A DNA stretch of 64,000 bases. It comes from Gammaproteobacteria bacterium. Lineage in GTDB: Bacteria; Pseudomonadota; Gammaproteobacteria; Steroidobacterales; Steroidobacteraceae. The translations under genes were made by a program, and so were the position numbers. The notes under the pieces were generated by a model. It searched no databases. It saw nothing but the letters and a program-made list of their open reading frames with translations, and was not told where the DNA came from. This document shows positions 32,781 to 41,175 of this stretch, in pieces (within the stretch, counting starts at the first letter, position 1; the number at the start of each line of letters is the position of its first letter). The stretch covers positions 62,001 through 126,000 of the forward strand of contig JAJPKM010000036.1 in NCBI GenBank assembly GCA_021323735.1, in the 5' to 3' direction.

Positions 32781-33425
32781 AATTTTTCGTAGTATTTCGA
32801 GCACAGTCTCTGGGTTTGCACGGCCGGTCATGAAATTGGGGTCGACACAGGCAAACTGCACGACGCTGTTTGTGCCGATGACGAAAGTTCCTGCGACCGG
32901 AAGCTCCCACTTGTCGCTGCCATTGCGTTCAGAGATATCGAGCTTGCCCATTTTCAGAGAAAGATCCCTAACCTCGGAGTTCACCTGGTAAACCAACCCA
33001 TATTTCCGAGCGACCGAATTGTCATGATCAGTAAGAACGGGAAAAGTGAGCTTGTGTTTATCCGCCAAGATTTGGGCAAATCCAGGCTTCTCGGGAGACA
33101 CTGCGATGAGTGCTGCTCCAAGGGCCTCAATTTGAGGCAAAGTCTGCTGATATGCTCTTAATTCGAGGTTGCAGAATGGACACCATTCACCTCGATAGAA
33201 GCTTAAGACCACCGGACTATTTTTGAGAAGATGGGTGAGTGATATCTCACCTCCAAGCACATTCGGTAACACAAAGTCAGGCGCTTTCTGGCCAATTTGA
33301 AGCGAGTGTCTAACGATCCCGGATTGAAGCAGAGCCTCGGACTCTCGACTAAAAATATTGATCTTATCGCCAATTTTTGCCTCGAGACTGTTACGCAAGG
33401 CGCTCGAATCATCCTGTAGAGACAT
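32757..33425 (-). CDS. AhpC/TSA-family peroxiredoxin-like protein
   Basis: A 222-residue protein from the ATG at 33425, chosen for the GGAAGG ahead of it. The thioredoxin-fold core has APDFVLPNVLGGEISLTHLL, VLSFYRGEWCPFCNLELRAY (a CxxC pair instead of a lone peroxidatic Cys), and IAVSPEKPGFAQILAD, then VAGTFVIGTNSVVQFACVD. It fits the redoxin subgroup of peroxiredoxins that reduce peroxides using a local CxxC. It is divergent from a TetR-family gene 93 bases away, which probably controls it. Its 3' end is duplicated at 31126. Confidence 0.88.
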   Translation of the reverse strand: MSLQDDSSALRNSLEAKIGDKINIFSRESEALLQSGIVRHSLQIGQKAPDFVLPNVLGGEISLTHLLKNSPVVLSFYRGEWCPFCNLELRAYQQTLPQIEALGAALIAVSPEKPGFAQILADKHKLTFPVLTDHDNSVARKYGLVYQVNSEVRDLSLKMGKLDISERNGSDKWELPVAGTFVIGTNSVVQFACVDPNFMTGRANPETVLEILRKIPRLIEGK

Positions 33426-33458
33426 AGTTTTCCTTCCTCGCCGAAGGTGACGATTGAT

Positions 33459-33500
33459 AACTACTGTAACAAGGCCGTTGATCCGATTCAAACAGTTGTT
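33459..33500. promoter_or_regulatory. Candidate TetR operator in the divergent promoter region
   Basis: AACTACTGT at 33459-33467 and ACAGTTGTT at 33492-33500 form an inverted repeat with one mismatch and a 24-base spacer, between the peroxiredoxin and TetR starts. The spacing is wider than for a single TetR dimer, so it may be two half sites or chance. Confidence 0.35.
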
Positions 33501-33518
33501 TTAAACTATCGTTGGCCT

Positions 33519-34208
33519 ATGCGTAAACCTGCAAATACTGTTGAACTGAAGATCGATTCCGGACGTGATCAGCCACGTCAAAAGCTTCTGACGGCTGCGC
33601 GCCAGGTATTTGCTGAGGTCGGCTTTCGAGCCGCTACAGTGCGAGAAATCTGCGCTCGAGCGGAACAGAATGTGGCGGCAGTGAACTATCACTTTGGCGA
33701 TAAATTCGGTTTGTATGCTGAAACCTTAAAACACGAAACCGTATTCAATGAAGAGATGGCCGACAGGGAACTCGGAGCCCTTGCTCCGAAAGAAGCTCTA
33801 CGCACGTTTATCGTGAGGGTATTTCGAAGTTTTGGAAGCGCTGATCGTCCCGCGTTCTATACGCAAGTGATGATGCATGAACTGGCGGCCCCCTCTGAGG
33901 GGCTAAGCGCTGTACTTGACCAGGTCATTCGTCCTCGGGTGCAGGTTCTCGAAAAAATAGTTGGCCTTCTTATTGAGCTTCCGCCAGCTCACCCCAAGAC
34001 ACGCCTTTGTGTCCTAAGTATCACGGGCCAAATCGCTCATTACGTGAACTCGCGGGCTTTGATCAGTTCAATATGGCCGGAGTGGAAGCTCAATTCCGAA
34101 GACTTGAATGAGGTCGCCAATCACATCGCAGACTATTCGCTTGCAGCGCTACAGACGGTTAAAAGGGACTTTTCGCAGGCGGCGTCCAGAACTCGGAAGA
34201 CTCGATAA
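33519..34208 (+). CDS. TetR-family transcriptional regulator (CecR-like)
   Basis: A 229-residue protein from the ATG at 33519; an in-frame start at 33447 would run into the shared promoter region. The N-terminal helix-turn-helix is classical: QKLLTAARQVFAEVGFRAAT, VREICARAEQNVAAVNYHFG then DKFGLYAETL. The C-terminal ligand-binding part (PRVQVLEKIVGLLIELPP) resembles the DUF1956 domain of CecR. It stands head to head with the peroxiredoxin gene and probably represses both. The ligand is unknown. Confidence 0.87.
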   Translation: MRKPANTVELKIDSGRDQPRQKLLTAARQVFAEVGFRAATVREICARAEQNVAAVNYHFGDKFGLYAETLKHETVFNEEMADRELGALAPKEALRTFIVRVFRSFGSADRPAFYTQVMMHELAAPSEGLSAVLDQVIRPRVQVLEKIVGLLIELPPAHPKTRLCVLSITGQIAHYVNSRALISSIWPEWKLNSEDLNEVANHIADYSLAALQTVKRDFSQAASRTRKTR

Positions 34209-34287
34209 AAGCTGCGAGTAGGGCGCTATGGGGCATTCAAAGCTCACATTGACCCTCGCCTGCCTGCTCTGCGCAAGTTCCGTCTCA

Positions 34288-34335
34288 AACCGGGGTGTCT
34301 TGGAATGCGCGAGCGAAATAATCCGCCTCACATGA
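34288..34335. repeat. Element-terminal repeat, copy C
   Basis: It contains GTCTTGGAATGCGCGAGCG then AAATAATCCGCC, closely matching copy B (GTCTTGGAGTACGCAAGCG, AAATGATCCGCC). No integrase or direct repeat is obvious here. It is probably the relic of a further insertion. Confidence 0.55.
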
Positions 34336-34359
34336 TTTGTCGCGCTCGCCCCACGGTGC

Positions 34360-34695
34360 TCAGGACGCTGGATTTGCGGTGTGACGCGCGTTGTACCATG
34401 CCCAATACTCTGAAAGACTAAGTCGGTATCGAGCGATGTTGAATTCATTTAGCCTTTGAAATTCCAGGATCACTAACTTGACGAAACTCGATAGGTCGCG
34501 GGATTCGACGATGCGCCCCGCGACAACCCGGATTTCCTCGTCCGTAGGCCGCTTCTTTAATTCATTGATTTCGCGAGTGCGGGGTAGTTGAGTGAGTAAA
34601 CAGGACCTGACTATTAGGCTCGTAGCAGCATGTCTGGTCGCATTCGCTGCAACATATTTCCTGCTTCGCCTGCATCGGATGACTCGCGACTCCAA
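34360..34695 (-). CDS. Hypothetical small protein with uncertain start
   Basis: The C-terminal 70 residues look coding: LKKRPTDEEIRVVAGRI, DLSSFVKLVILEFQRLNEF and SLSEYWAWYNARHTANP, helical and charged. The upstream part up to the ATG at 34695 has an odd composition and overlaps the divergent gene at 34592, so the real start is probably an alternative codon near 34590. No family is recognised. Confidence 0.35.
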   Translation of the reverse strand: MESRVIRCRRSRKYVAANATRHAATSLIVRSCLLTQLPRTREINELKKRPTDEEIRVVAGRIVESRDLSSFVKLVILEFQRLNEFNIARYRLSLSEYWAWYNARHTANPAS

Positions 34696-35269
34696 CGATG
34701 CGCCCCAGGCTGCAAATCGGGAGATTGGCAGCCTGGGGCAATCTACTTCATCGCGCCGAGGAGGTCGGGAAAATGGAGCCTCGACCGACGTGCTCGCTGT
34801 GTCAGGAGCCGAATCTTCCGCCGCAACACAACACCGTGCCGAAGGCTCGGCACGACCGCACTCAGAGATTCCGGCCGGTGAGCTGCTTGCCGCGGTATTA
34901 GCGGGGCCTGGAGGAGGCCCCTCGAGCCCGCGTCATCAGTTCGCGAGTGAAACCGTGGACCCTAACTGGAGTAATGGGGCTGAGACTGAGATTCGCGAGT
35001 ACCTGGACAGACATCTCCACGCGAACGAAGTGGAGCTGGAAAATGTGGAATGTCGGAAATCAATCTGCGAACTTCAGATAGTCCCGGTGTCGGGCAGCGG
35101 CTTCAACGCTCCCGAGGTTGCTTGGAAACTGCTACCCGCCATGTCATCTGAGGAGTGGTGGTCGGCGTATCAGTTGACTGGAGAGCCTTCTGTAACGATA
35201 GTGCGGTTCAACGACAGCAGGCCGGTGGTGATCGCGTATGTATCCAGGGCTGGATCGGCCAGCAAATAA
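34592..35269 (+). CDS. Membrane-anchored periplasmic protein of unknown function
   Basis: A 225-residue protein from a GTG. One membrane helix (IRLVAACLVAFAATYFLLRL) is followed by a disordered Ser/Gly/Arg-rich linker of about 90 residues. The small C-terminal domain has NVECRKSICELQIVPVSGSG, a Cys pair pattern common in periplasmic domains of proteobacterial orphan proteins, and probably a disulfide. WKLLPAMSSEEWWSAYQLTG and a beta-rich end follow. The function is unknown. It is not obviously linked to its neighbours. Confidence 0.6.
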   Translation: MSKQDLTIRLVAACLVAFAATYFLLRLHRMTRDSNDAPQAANREIGSLGQSTSSRRGGRENGASTDVLAVSGAESSAATQHRAEGSARPHSEIPAGELLAAVLAGPGGGPSSPRHQFASETVDPNWSNGAETEIREYLDRHLHANEVELENVECRKSICELQIVPVSGSGFNAPEVAWKLLPAMSSEEWWSAYQLTGEPSVTIVRFNDSRPVVIAYVSRAGSASK

Positions 35270-35579
35270 GCCCTGCACGTACTGCACCCAATGGCGCTCC
35301 CGGATCTTCGACCGACTTCGTCAACGCACCGTGACCAGCTCTTCGGCAACCGTGTGGTGATCGCGACGATATCGTCGAAGTCTTGCGATGCTGCATCCGC
35401 ACTACTCGGGCGACTGGCAGGAATGAATTCGTCGAAATAGAAGTGCGGGTGACGCTGTGCCTGGTAAGGGCTATCGCATCGGCCAATGTCAGCGGGTGGA
35501 TTGGCAGCCGGGCGCGGTATAAGCTAGAACGATCGGAACGACAGAACAACAGAACCGAACAATAAACTTAGGAACCTTC
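35270..35579. other. Intergenic region before the M28 peptidase
   Basis: 310 bases without a supportable gene. Frames here have no ribosome-binding sites and no similarity. The final 40 bases are AC-rich and probably hold the peptidase leader. I see no promoter hexamers I would trust. Confidence 0.35.
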
Positions 35580-37187
35580 ATGTTGCGAATCATGCCGCGA
35601 AAGCCACTGGCTCTGCTGTTGATGACCGTCACTTGCGCCGCTCAAGCGGCGGAGCACTTCGACGGGACCACGTGGTGGGACACGGTGAAGGAAATTTCCA
35701 ACGATAAGTACGAGGGCCGCGATACCGGCAGCAAGGGTGAGCACCAGGCACAGGAATACCTGGTCGGCAAGCTCAAGGGGCTGGGTGTTGAATCGGCCGG
35801 TTCGAACGGCTTCTACCAAAGCGTGAAGCTACGCACGCTGGAGATCGACGAGGCCCACTGCCAGCTCTCCCTGGTTCGCGACGGCCACCCGCAGCGGCTC
35901 ACCCTAGGCGAGCAAGCTTTCTTCAGCACTCGATTTCCGCCGGCACCGAAAGTCGACGCCCCGCTGGTGTTCGTGGGCTATGGTCTCAACATCCCGGAGA
36001 AGAATTACAACGACTTCGCGGGCCTCGATCTCACCAACAAGGTGGCGGTCATTTTGAGCGGATCACCGGCCGACATACCCGCTGCATTGAGCGCCCACTA
36101 CCAGTCGCGCGCCGAGCGCTGGAAGGCACTCAAGGCGGCCGGCGCCATCGGTGTCATCCAGATTCCCAATCCGGCTTCCATGGACTTGCCTTGGTCCAGG
36201 ATGTCCTTGAATCGCAATCATGCCAGCATGGATCTGGTCGGCCGGGAGTTCGACGAGACCGCGGGCGCCAAGCTTGCCGTGACCTTCAATCCGGTCTATG
36301 CGGACCTGCTGTTGCAGGGAACCGGCCATACCTTCGAAGAACTGGCCGCCCTGGGAAAGGACCGTAAAATCCTGCCGCGCTTTCCTCTGCAGGTGTCGGT
36401 TGCCGCCATCACGGCCACACACTCTGAGGATGTCGAGTCGACCAACATCGTCGCGAAGATTCCGGGCAGCGATCCTAAGCTCAAGGGCGAGTATGTGGTG
36501 CTGTCCGCACACATCGATCACGTCGGAATCGGCGAACCCATCAACGGCGATCGCATCTACAACGGCGCCATGGACAATGGTTCGGGAAGTGCACTGCTGC
36601 TGGACATCGCGCGCTCTCTCAAAGAGTCGCGCACACCCTTGAAGCGCTCGGTGTTGTTGGTGTGGGTGACGGGCGAGGAAAAGGGCCTGCTGGGATCGAA
36701 GTATTTCGCCGAGCATCCCACCGTCACGGCGACATCGATGGTGGCCGATATCAACACCGACATGTTCCTGCCCATCGTGCCTCTGAAGGTGCTGACCGTC
36801 TACGGGCTGGCGGAATCCGATCTCGGCGACCGCGCAACACTCGTGGGCGACCGGCTGAACGTACACCTGCAGCCGGATCCTCTGCCGCTACAGAACGTCT
36901 TCATCCGCAGCGATCAATACAATTTCGTGCGGCATGGCATACCCTCGGTCATGATCGATGTGGGTGGATTGCCCGGATCGCCGGAGGCCGCGGCACTGAA
37001 GACTTGGCGTACCGAGCGCTACCACGCTCCGTCGGATGATGCGAATCAGCCGGTGGATCTGGTGACCGCCGCCGGCTACGAAGAAGTCATTCGAGCCTTG
37101 GTAATAGAGGTGGCCAACAATCCGAAGCGGCCGGAGTGGAAACAGGACAGCTTCTTCCGCCGCTACGCCTCAGGCCCCGCCACCTGA
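35580..37187 (+). CDS. Secreted M28-family metallopeptidase with PA domain
   Basis: A 535-residue protein with a signal peptide (MPRKPLALLLMTVTCAAQA). A protease-associated (PA) insert lies at about residues 110-240 (PLVFVGYGLNIPEKNYNDF, AVILSGSPADIPAA). The M28 di-zinc core follows: LSAHIDHVGIGEP (His and Asp region), AMDNGSGSALLLDIAR (Asp), WVTGEEKGLLGSKYF (Glu pair), ADINTDMFLP and, near the end, QYNFVRHGIPSVMIDVG with the last His. These aminopeptidases act in the periplasm or outside, removing N-terminal residues from peptides. Its neighbours do not suggest an operon. Confidence 0.9.
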   Translation: MLRIMPRKPLALLLMTVTCAAQAAEHFDGTTWWDTVKEISNDKYEGRDTGSKGEHQAQEYLVGKLKGLGVESAGSNGFYQSVKLRTLEIDEAHCQLSLVRDGHPQRLTLGEQAFFSTRFPPAPKVDAPLVFVGYGLNIPEKNYNDFAGLDLTNKVAVILSGSPADIPAALSAHYQSRAERWKALKAAGAIGVIQIPNPASMDLPWSRMSLNRNHASMDLVGREFDETAGAKLAVTFNPVYADLLLQGTGHTFEELAALGKDRKILPRFPLQVSVAAITATHSEDVESTNIVAKIPGSDPKLKGEYVVLSAHIDHVGIGEPINGDRIYNGAMDNGSGSALLLDIARSLKESRTPLKRSVLLVWVTGEEKGLLGSKYFAEHPTVTATSMVADINTDMFLPIVPLKVLTVYGLAESDLGDRATLVGDRLNVHLQPDPLPLQNVFIRSDQYNFVRHGIPSVMIDVGGLPGSPEAAALKTWRTERYHAPSDDANQPVDLVTAAGYEEVIRALVIEVANNPKRPEWKQDSFFRRYASGPAT

Positions 37188-37213
37188 GGTGAGGCTCGCC
37201 CGTAGATAAAGGG

Positions 37214-37819
37214 TTAGTCCGGGAATCTGGACGGCGCGGTGACCGTCGCCGGGCGCGGCGCAGTGCCGCGTGAATTGCCGCTGCCATGGCGACTTGGCAG
37301 CAGGTGATCGAACAGGCCGCCGCCCGAAGCGACACCCTCCTGGCGCACCAACGAGGTGCTCCACTGCAGCGACGGGACGCCGCGCTTGCCCGCCTGTAAT
37401 GAGATGGAGCTACCCCTGATCTGCCACAGGGTCAACAGTCGCACGCGATTTTGGGTGCGATATTCGGCCAATTGTTGCCATAGCGAGGTGTCTTGGAGCA
37501 TCGGCGCGTCGATGATCGGCCCCTGGGTTCTTGCGGTGCCCAACTTGTCGAAGCCGCCGTGCGGCCGAAACTCCGTTGCCGAATAAATGTCGGCGGCCGG
37601 CGATTGGAGCGGAGCAAACGCGGGCGGAGCAAACACGGGTGAAGTAAACGTCCGCGAAATAAAAGTGGGCGACATAAACACTGAGGGCAGCGATGTCCCC
37701 GCCCTAGCGTCCCGAGAATTCTTCGAGCCTGCGCCGAGCGCAGAATCCGTCGGTGGCTGTTCACCGCCAAACGCCTGAGTGGCCTGCACCGCGCCGAAGA
37801 GAACCCAGGTCAACACCAT
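37214..37819 (-). CDS. Putative secreted protein of unknown function
   Basis: A 201-residue protein from the ATG at 37819, chosen because it yields a signal peptide (VLTWVLFGAVQATQAFGG); the frame is open for 38 more codons upstream. A low-complexity stretch with repeated F-[AMS]-[PS]-[PT] units (VFMSPTFISRTFTSPVFAPP) precedes a beta-rich part with EFRPHGGFDKLGTARTQGP and NRVRLLTLWQIRGSSISLQA. No family is recognised. It converges with the M28 peptidase gene with a 26-base gap. Confidence 0.5.
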   Translation of the reverse strand: MVLTWVLFGAVQATQAFGGEQPPTDSALGAGSKNSRDARAGTSLPSVFMSPTFISRTFTSPVFAPPAFAPLQSPAADIYSATEFRPHGGFDKLGTARTQGPIIDAPMLQDTSLWQQLAEYRTQNRVRLLTLWQIRGSSISLQAGKRGVPSLQWSTSLVRQEGVASGGGLFDHLLPSRHGSGNSRGTAPRPATVTAPSRFPD

Positions 37820-38169
37820 GCTTTCGCGGCTGCGGTGGCACCGCGGCTCCGATTGACCGGCAATCCTTGCGCTGGCAAGTCCTGTTCCCAACATGGCGGA
37901 ATGTTCCCTCATCGCGGCCGGAGAGTCTGGCATCGAGCCTCTAGCATCTGCGCAAACCTAAGGCGCGGGTGCGACCTGCATCACATCATTGCGCCTCCCA
38001 TGGCGGCAGGTCAGCGCATCACAACATAACGCTGCGGAATTTCTCCATTATGTCCGCGGCAGGACGGTTCGCGGTGCTTAAAGTCTGCGGCTCGATACTC
38101 GCAGCTCGACCCCTTAAGGTAGGTTCGTGATACCCAAGCTCTCTGCGGCTCGCGATACCCGGCGCTAGG
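37820..38169. other. Intergenic region with short degenerate repeats
   Basis: About 350 bases. The only structure noticed is a repeated TCTGCGGCTCGCGATAC unit at 38084, 38142 and 38175, see the separate entry. No gene is supportable. Confidence 0.35.
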
Positions 38170-38193
38170 TCAATTCTGCGGCTCGCGATACTC
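38084..38193. repeat. Three copies of the gene tail of the GFA protein
   Basis: TCTGCGGCTCGCGATAC occurs at 38142-38158 and 38175-38191, with a two-base-shorter version at 38084. The 38175 copy encodes the final residues (YREPQN) of the GFA-family protein. The others are duplications of that tail. It probably arose by slippage or local duplication. Confidence 0.55.
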
Positions 38194-38589
38194 TGCGCGC
38201 CCCTTTTCCCAGTCGCGGCCGTTGAACGCGCTCACGGTCATCGACTCGATGCTGCCGCTGTCGATGCAGCGCGCATTGACGCTGATGCCATCGGGATGGG
38301 AGCGTGGGATGTAAAACGACTTCACTCCGCAGGTCGCGCAGAACAAATGCTTCGCGACCCCCGTGTTGAAGGTATAGGTCGTGAGAGCATCGCTCCCGCT
38401 CAGCAGCTTGAAGCGCTCGGCCGGCACGATCAGGTGCAGGAATCCCGCCTTGCTGCACATCGAACAGTCGCACTCGGATACCTCGATGTGCGCCGGCGCG
38501 ATCACCTCGAAGCGGACACGCCCGCAATGACACCCGCCGGCATGGGTGCGCCTCGCTTCTCGGCCTTGCACCTCGCCCGGTGCGTTCAC
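38170..38589 (-). CDS. GFA (CENP-V) family protein
   Basis: A 139-residue member of the Gfa/CENP-V family with two zinc sites shown by GGCHCGRVRFEV (first Cys pair), SECDCSMCSKAG, and LFCATCGVKSFYIP. The family is named for glutathione-dependent formaldehyde-activating enzyme, but most members have unknown substrates. It is cytoplasmic. It starts 9 bases downstream of the dsbA-like gene on the same strand. Confidence 0.88.
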   Translation of the reverse strand: MNAPGEVQGREARRTHAGGCHCGRVRFEVIAPAHIEVSECDCSMCSKAGFLHLIVPAERFKLLSGSDALTTYTFNTGVAKHLFCATCGVKSFYIPRSHPDGISVNARCIDSGSIESMTVSAFNGRDWEKGRAEYREPQN

Positions 38590-38598
38590 GATATCTCG

Positions 38599-39528
38599 CT
38601 AACGTTTGTGCTCTTGCGCGGCCAAGTCGCTGAGCAGCAATATCAAGCGATCCGGACTGCCGGCCATCGCCACGTCGGTGACGTACTTGCCGTTCACGAC
38701 GAAATTCGGAACCGAGGTCACGCGGTAGCGCTGCACGAGCTGATCGGCTCGCTGCATCGCAGTTTCGACGTTGAAGCCGTGATACTCCTTCTCGAAATCG
38801 CCGTCCGATATCCCCAGCCTCTTGATGAAGGAAAGCTGGATGCGTTCCGCGGTCGCGGCGTTGTTGGGATCCGGCCCGGTCAAAGGATCACCGTTGACTT
38901 GAATTTCCTTGAAGATTTCGCTGTGGACGTCGTTCAACTTGCCCATGCTGTCGAGCGTGTAGAAAAGCCGCGCCAAGGAACGGTGTCCTTCGTTCCATTG
39001 AACCGGGATTCGCGAAAAACTGATGTATGCCGGCTTGGACTTGAGCCAGGCCGCAATGGTCGGCTCGAGCGCGTAGCAGTGCGGGCAGGCGTACCAGAAA
39101 AACTCCAGCACCTCGACTTGTCCGGCAGGGACATTGGTGGGCTGCCCGGGAACGATGCGCGTGTAGTTCGTCCCTTCCTGCCACGGCGAACCGGCCGGTG
39201 TGGCCGCGACCGCCGTCGATGTGGCGGCCGCAACGGTGGAAGCGACCGCGGCGAGCAATTTGTTCTGCGCGCCGGTGTCTCCGGGTGTTTCCTCCACCGT
39301 CTCGGAACCGTCCTCGTTCAAGCGGGTCACCGTCAAGGGCTTTGCAGCATCGGCGGCCGTTTTGCCCGGCGTGGCCGGCGCGGTGGTTTGCGCCGGTGCC
39401 GTGGCCGTCGTGGGTGCCTTCCCCGGGGCCAGACCGGACGGCTCCTGGCGGCCGCAGGCGGTCAATGCCAGCACGAGTCCGAGCCCCAACCCGAGTTGCA
39501 ACAGTACTGACGTGGGGTGCAGGCGCAT
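38599..39528 (-). CDS. dsbA: DsbA-family thiol:disulfide oxidoreductase, lipoprotein form
   Basis: A 309-residue protein. The N-terminus is a lipoprotein signal (GLGLVLALTACGRQ), so the enzyme is probably membrane-anchored. A Thr/Ala/Pro-rich linker of about 90 residues follows, longer than in soluble DsbA. The thioredoxin-fold domain has EVLEFFWYACPHCYALEP with the catalytic CPHC, and the cis-Pro loop is in VTSVPNFVVNGKYV. DsbA puts disulfides into periplasmic proteins. Its start overlaps the stop of the cytochrome c4 gene, the order known from pseudomonads. Confidence 0.9.
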   Translation of the reverse strand: MRLHPTSVLLQLGLGLGLVLALTACGRQEPSGLAPGKAPTTATAPAQTTAPATPGKTAADAAKPLTVTRLNEDGSETVEETPGDTGAQNKLLAAVASTVAAATSTAVAATPAGSPWQEGTNYTRIVPGQPTNVPAGQVEVLEFFWYACPHCYALEPTIAAWLKSKPAYISFSRIPVQWNEGHRSLARLFYTLDSMGKLNDVHSEIFKEIQVNGDPLTGPDPNNAATAERIQLSFIKRLGISDGDFEKEYHGFNVETAMQRADQLVQRYRVTSVPNFVVNGKYVTDVAMAGSPDRLILLLSDLAAQEHKR

Positions 39529-40136
39529 CAGCGAATCCCTTCCGCATAGGAGGCCAGGTTCCGAATATCGTCGGGTGAGAGGCGTTTGGCGATGGTCTGC
39601 ATGATGCCGTTGGGCCCGGTCGCCCGGATGCCCGACGCATAGTCGTTCAACTGCTTCACCACGTAACCCGGCTGCTGGCCGCGCAGCGCCGGAAATTTCG
39701 CGGGTTGATTCCCGCGCCCCGTGGGTCCATGGCAGGCCATGCAGGCCGGTATTCCACGTGCTTGATCGCCGCCGCGATAGAGTTTTTCGCCGGCTTGCCA
39801 GAAGGAGGGATCGGCCTCCAACCCGGTGTTGGGCAAGCTGTCGAAATACGCCCCCAAATCCGCCATGTCGGCCGGGGTCAAAACGGCCGCCATCGGCATC
39901 ATGACCGGGCTCGCCCGCTTGCCGGTCTTGAAATTATTCAGCTGCTCCGCGATGTAATCCGCGCCGATTCCCGCGAGGCTGGGCCAATCAGGATTCGTGC
40001 TGTTGCCATTGGCGCCATGACAGGCCTGGCACGTGGCGGCTTTGGTGGCGCCGGCTTCGACGCTGGGCGCGGGAAGGGCCGAGGTGGTGACGAAAGTGCT
40101 GGAAATTGTTGCTGCGAGAATCCAAAGCCGCTTCAT
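39528..40136 (-). CDS. cc4: Cytochrome c4 (diheme periplasmic cytochrome)
   Basis: A 202-residue protein with a signal peptide (RLWILAATISSTFVTTSALP). Two c-type heme sites are visible, CQACHGANGNS (first half) and CMACHGPTGRGNQ (second half), each followed by a Met-containing loop (MMPMAAVLTPADMADLG and GIMQTIAKRLSPDDIRNLA). This two-domain form is cytochrome c4, an electron carrier to terminal oxidases. The gene is divergent from engB with a 132-base gap and runs into the dsbA-like gene. Confidence 0.92.
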   Translation of the reverse strand: MKRLWILAATISSTFVTTSALPAPSVEAGATKAATCQACHGANGNSTNPDWPSLAGIGADYIAEQLNNFKTGKRASPVMMPMAAVLTPADMADLGAYFDSLPNTGLEADPSFWQAGEKLYRGGDQARGIPACMACHGPTGRGNQPAKFPALRGQQPGYVVKQLNDYASGIRATGPNGIMQTIAKRLSPDDIRNLASYAEGIR

Positions 40137-40268
40137 GACGCCCTAAAACCCCATTTTATTGTGACCCGATGTCAACCCTAAATTGTACACTAGAGCTGAT
40201 CTTCGTATTCCACGTGGCCGTTCTTACGGATGCCTCGATGGTCTCCTCCCTAATTTGCCCATACGGCC

Positions 40269-40859
40269 ATGACGAACTATTCCCACGCAAAATTCATGAC
40301 CAGCGCGGCCGAGCCGCACCAGCTTGCCCCGGACACCGGCCGGGAGATCGCGTTCGCGGGGCGCTCGAATTCGGGTAAATCCACCGCCATCAACGCCATC
40401 ACCCAGCGTACCGGACTGGCCCGGGTCAGCCGCACCCCCGGCCGCACCCAGCTCATCAATTTCTTCGAGTTGGCGCCCGAGAGGCGGTTGGTGTACCTGC
40501 CGGGCTATGGGTTCGCCAAGGTACCGGAGCGGGTACGGCTGCACTGGCTGCAGTTGATGGAGCATTATTTCAATGTGCGCGAATCGCTGGTGGGCCTCAT
40601 GCTCATCGTCGATAGTCGACGCGGCTTGGGCGCCCAAGACGTGACGATGCTCGAGTGGATTCTGGCGCAGGATCGCAGCGTCCATGTCCTGTTGACGAAG
40701 GCAGACAAGCTCAACCGGCAGGACTCGGTGCGCGTTTTGCGGGAAACTTTAGCGGCCGGCGCGGATGCGGCAATCTCCGCTCAGCTATTTTCTGCGCATA
40801 ACAAACAAGGCATTGAAGAGGCCCGCGACGTCATGGACCGGTGGCTCAATCAGACTTGA
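40269..40859 (+). CDS. engB: EngB/YihA ribosome-biogenesis GTPase
   Basis: A 196-residue GTPase needed for 50S subunit maturation. G1 is FAGRSNSGKSTAIN, G2 follows in RVSRTPGRTQLINFF, G3 is VYLPGYGFAKVP, G4 is LTKADKLNRQD and G5 is ISAQLFSAHNKQG. The start is the ATG at 40269; an ATG nine codons in is a less likely choice. It sits between cytochrome c4 and polA, a known gammaproteobacterial order, with a small-RNA-like region between it and polA. Confidence 0.95.
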   Translation: MTNYSHAKFMTSAAEPHQLAPDTGREIAFAGRSNSGKSTAINAITQRTGLARVSRTPGRTQLINFFELAPERRLVYLPGYGFAKVPERVRLHWLQLMEHYFNVRESLVGLMLIVDSRRGLGAQDVTMLEWILAQDRSVHVLLTKADKLNRQDSVRVLRETLAAGADAAISAQLFSAHNKQGIEEARDVMDRWLNQT

Positions 40860-40910
40860 ATAGGGATCGAACCTAAAAAAATTCGGCACCTTGCAAGAAC
40901 GCATCCCCCC

Positions 40911-40950
40911 AAAAAAAAGCCCCGATGGGCGCTGTAGCAGCCATCGGGGC
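40911..40950 (-). terminator. Intrinsic terminator downstream of polA/small RNA
   Basis: A 10-bp perfect stem (GCCCCGATGG with CCATCGGGGC, 40919-40928 and 40941-40950) is followed on the minus strand by eight T. It ends leftward transcripts from polA or the small RNA, ahead of the converging engB stop. Confidence 0.88.
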
Positions 40951-41090
40951 AGACCAACCCGGCATGGGGATGACAAACCGGGTCTAGCCCGCTCAGGGAG
41001 AAGAGCGGGGAGCGTCTAAAACGCTCATTAGGTTAGATGGGGATGATGGTCGAAAGTTCCAGTCCTTTGAAAGCCGATTTTCCCTGCTTT
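40911..41090 (-). ncRNA. Candidate small RNA between polA and engB
   Basis: On the minus strand four hairpins follow each other: GAGCGT/ACGCTC (41011-41027), CCCGCTC/GAGCGGG (40988-41009), AACCCGG/CCGGGTT-like (40957-40984) and the terminal GC-rich stem with eight T (40911-40950). C-rich stretches TCATCCCCAT are exposed in or between hairpins twice. In other gammaproteobacteria this position holds small RNAs (Spot 42, ErsA; the sX13 RNA of Xanthomonas, near polA, also shows C-rich loops). The 5' end is not defined; TATATC near 41102 could be part of its promoter. It could also be just the polA trailer. Confidence 0.55.
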
Positions 41091-41175
41091 GCATATCTTT
41101 GATATAGGGCGGGAAATCTTGCGAATTGGGCTTAAGCTGGCCTACTTTGCGCCTATTTTTCGCGTCCTGCGCTCG

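Noticed and set aside
36063-36866. Minus-strand frame of 267 codons within the M28 peptidase
   Set aside because: It is antisense to conserved zinc-binding motifs and is open only because of high GC content.
38296-39510. Plus-strand frame of 404 codons over the GFA and dsbA genes
   Set aside because: It is antisense to two well-supported genes, has Arg/Gly/His-rich composition and no family similarity.
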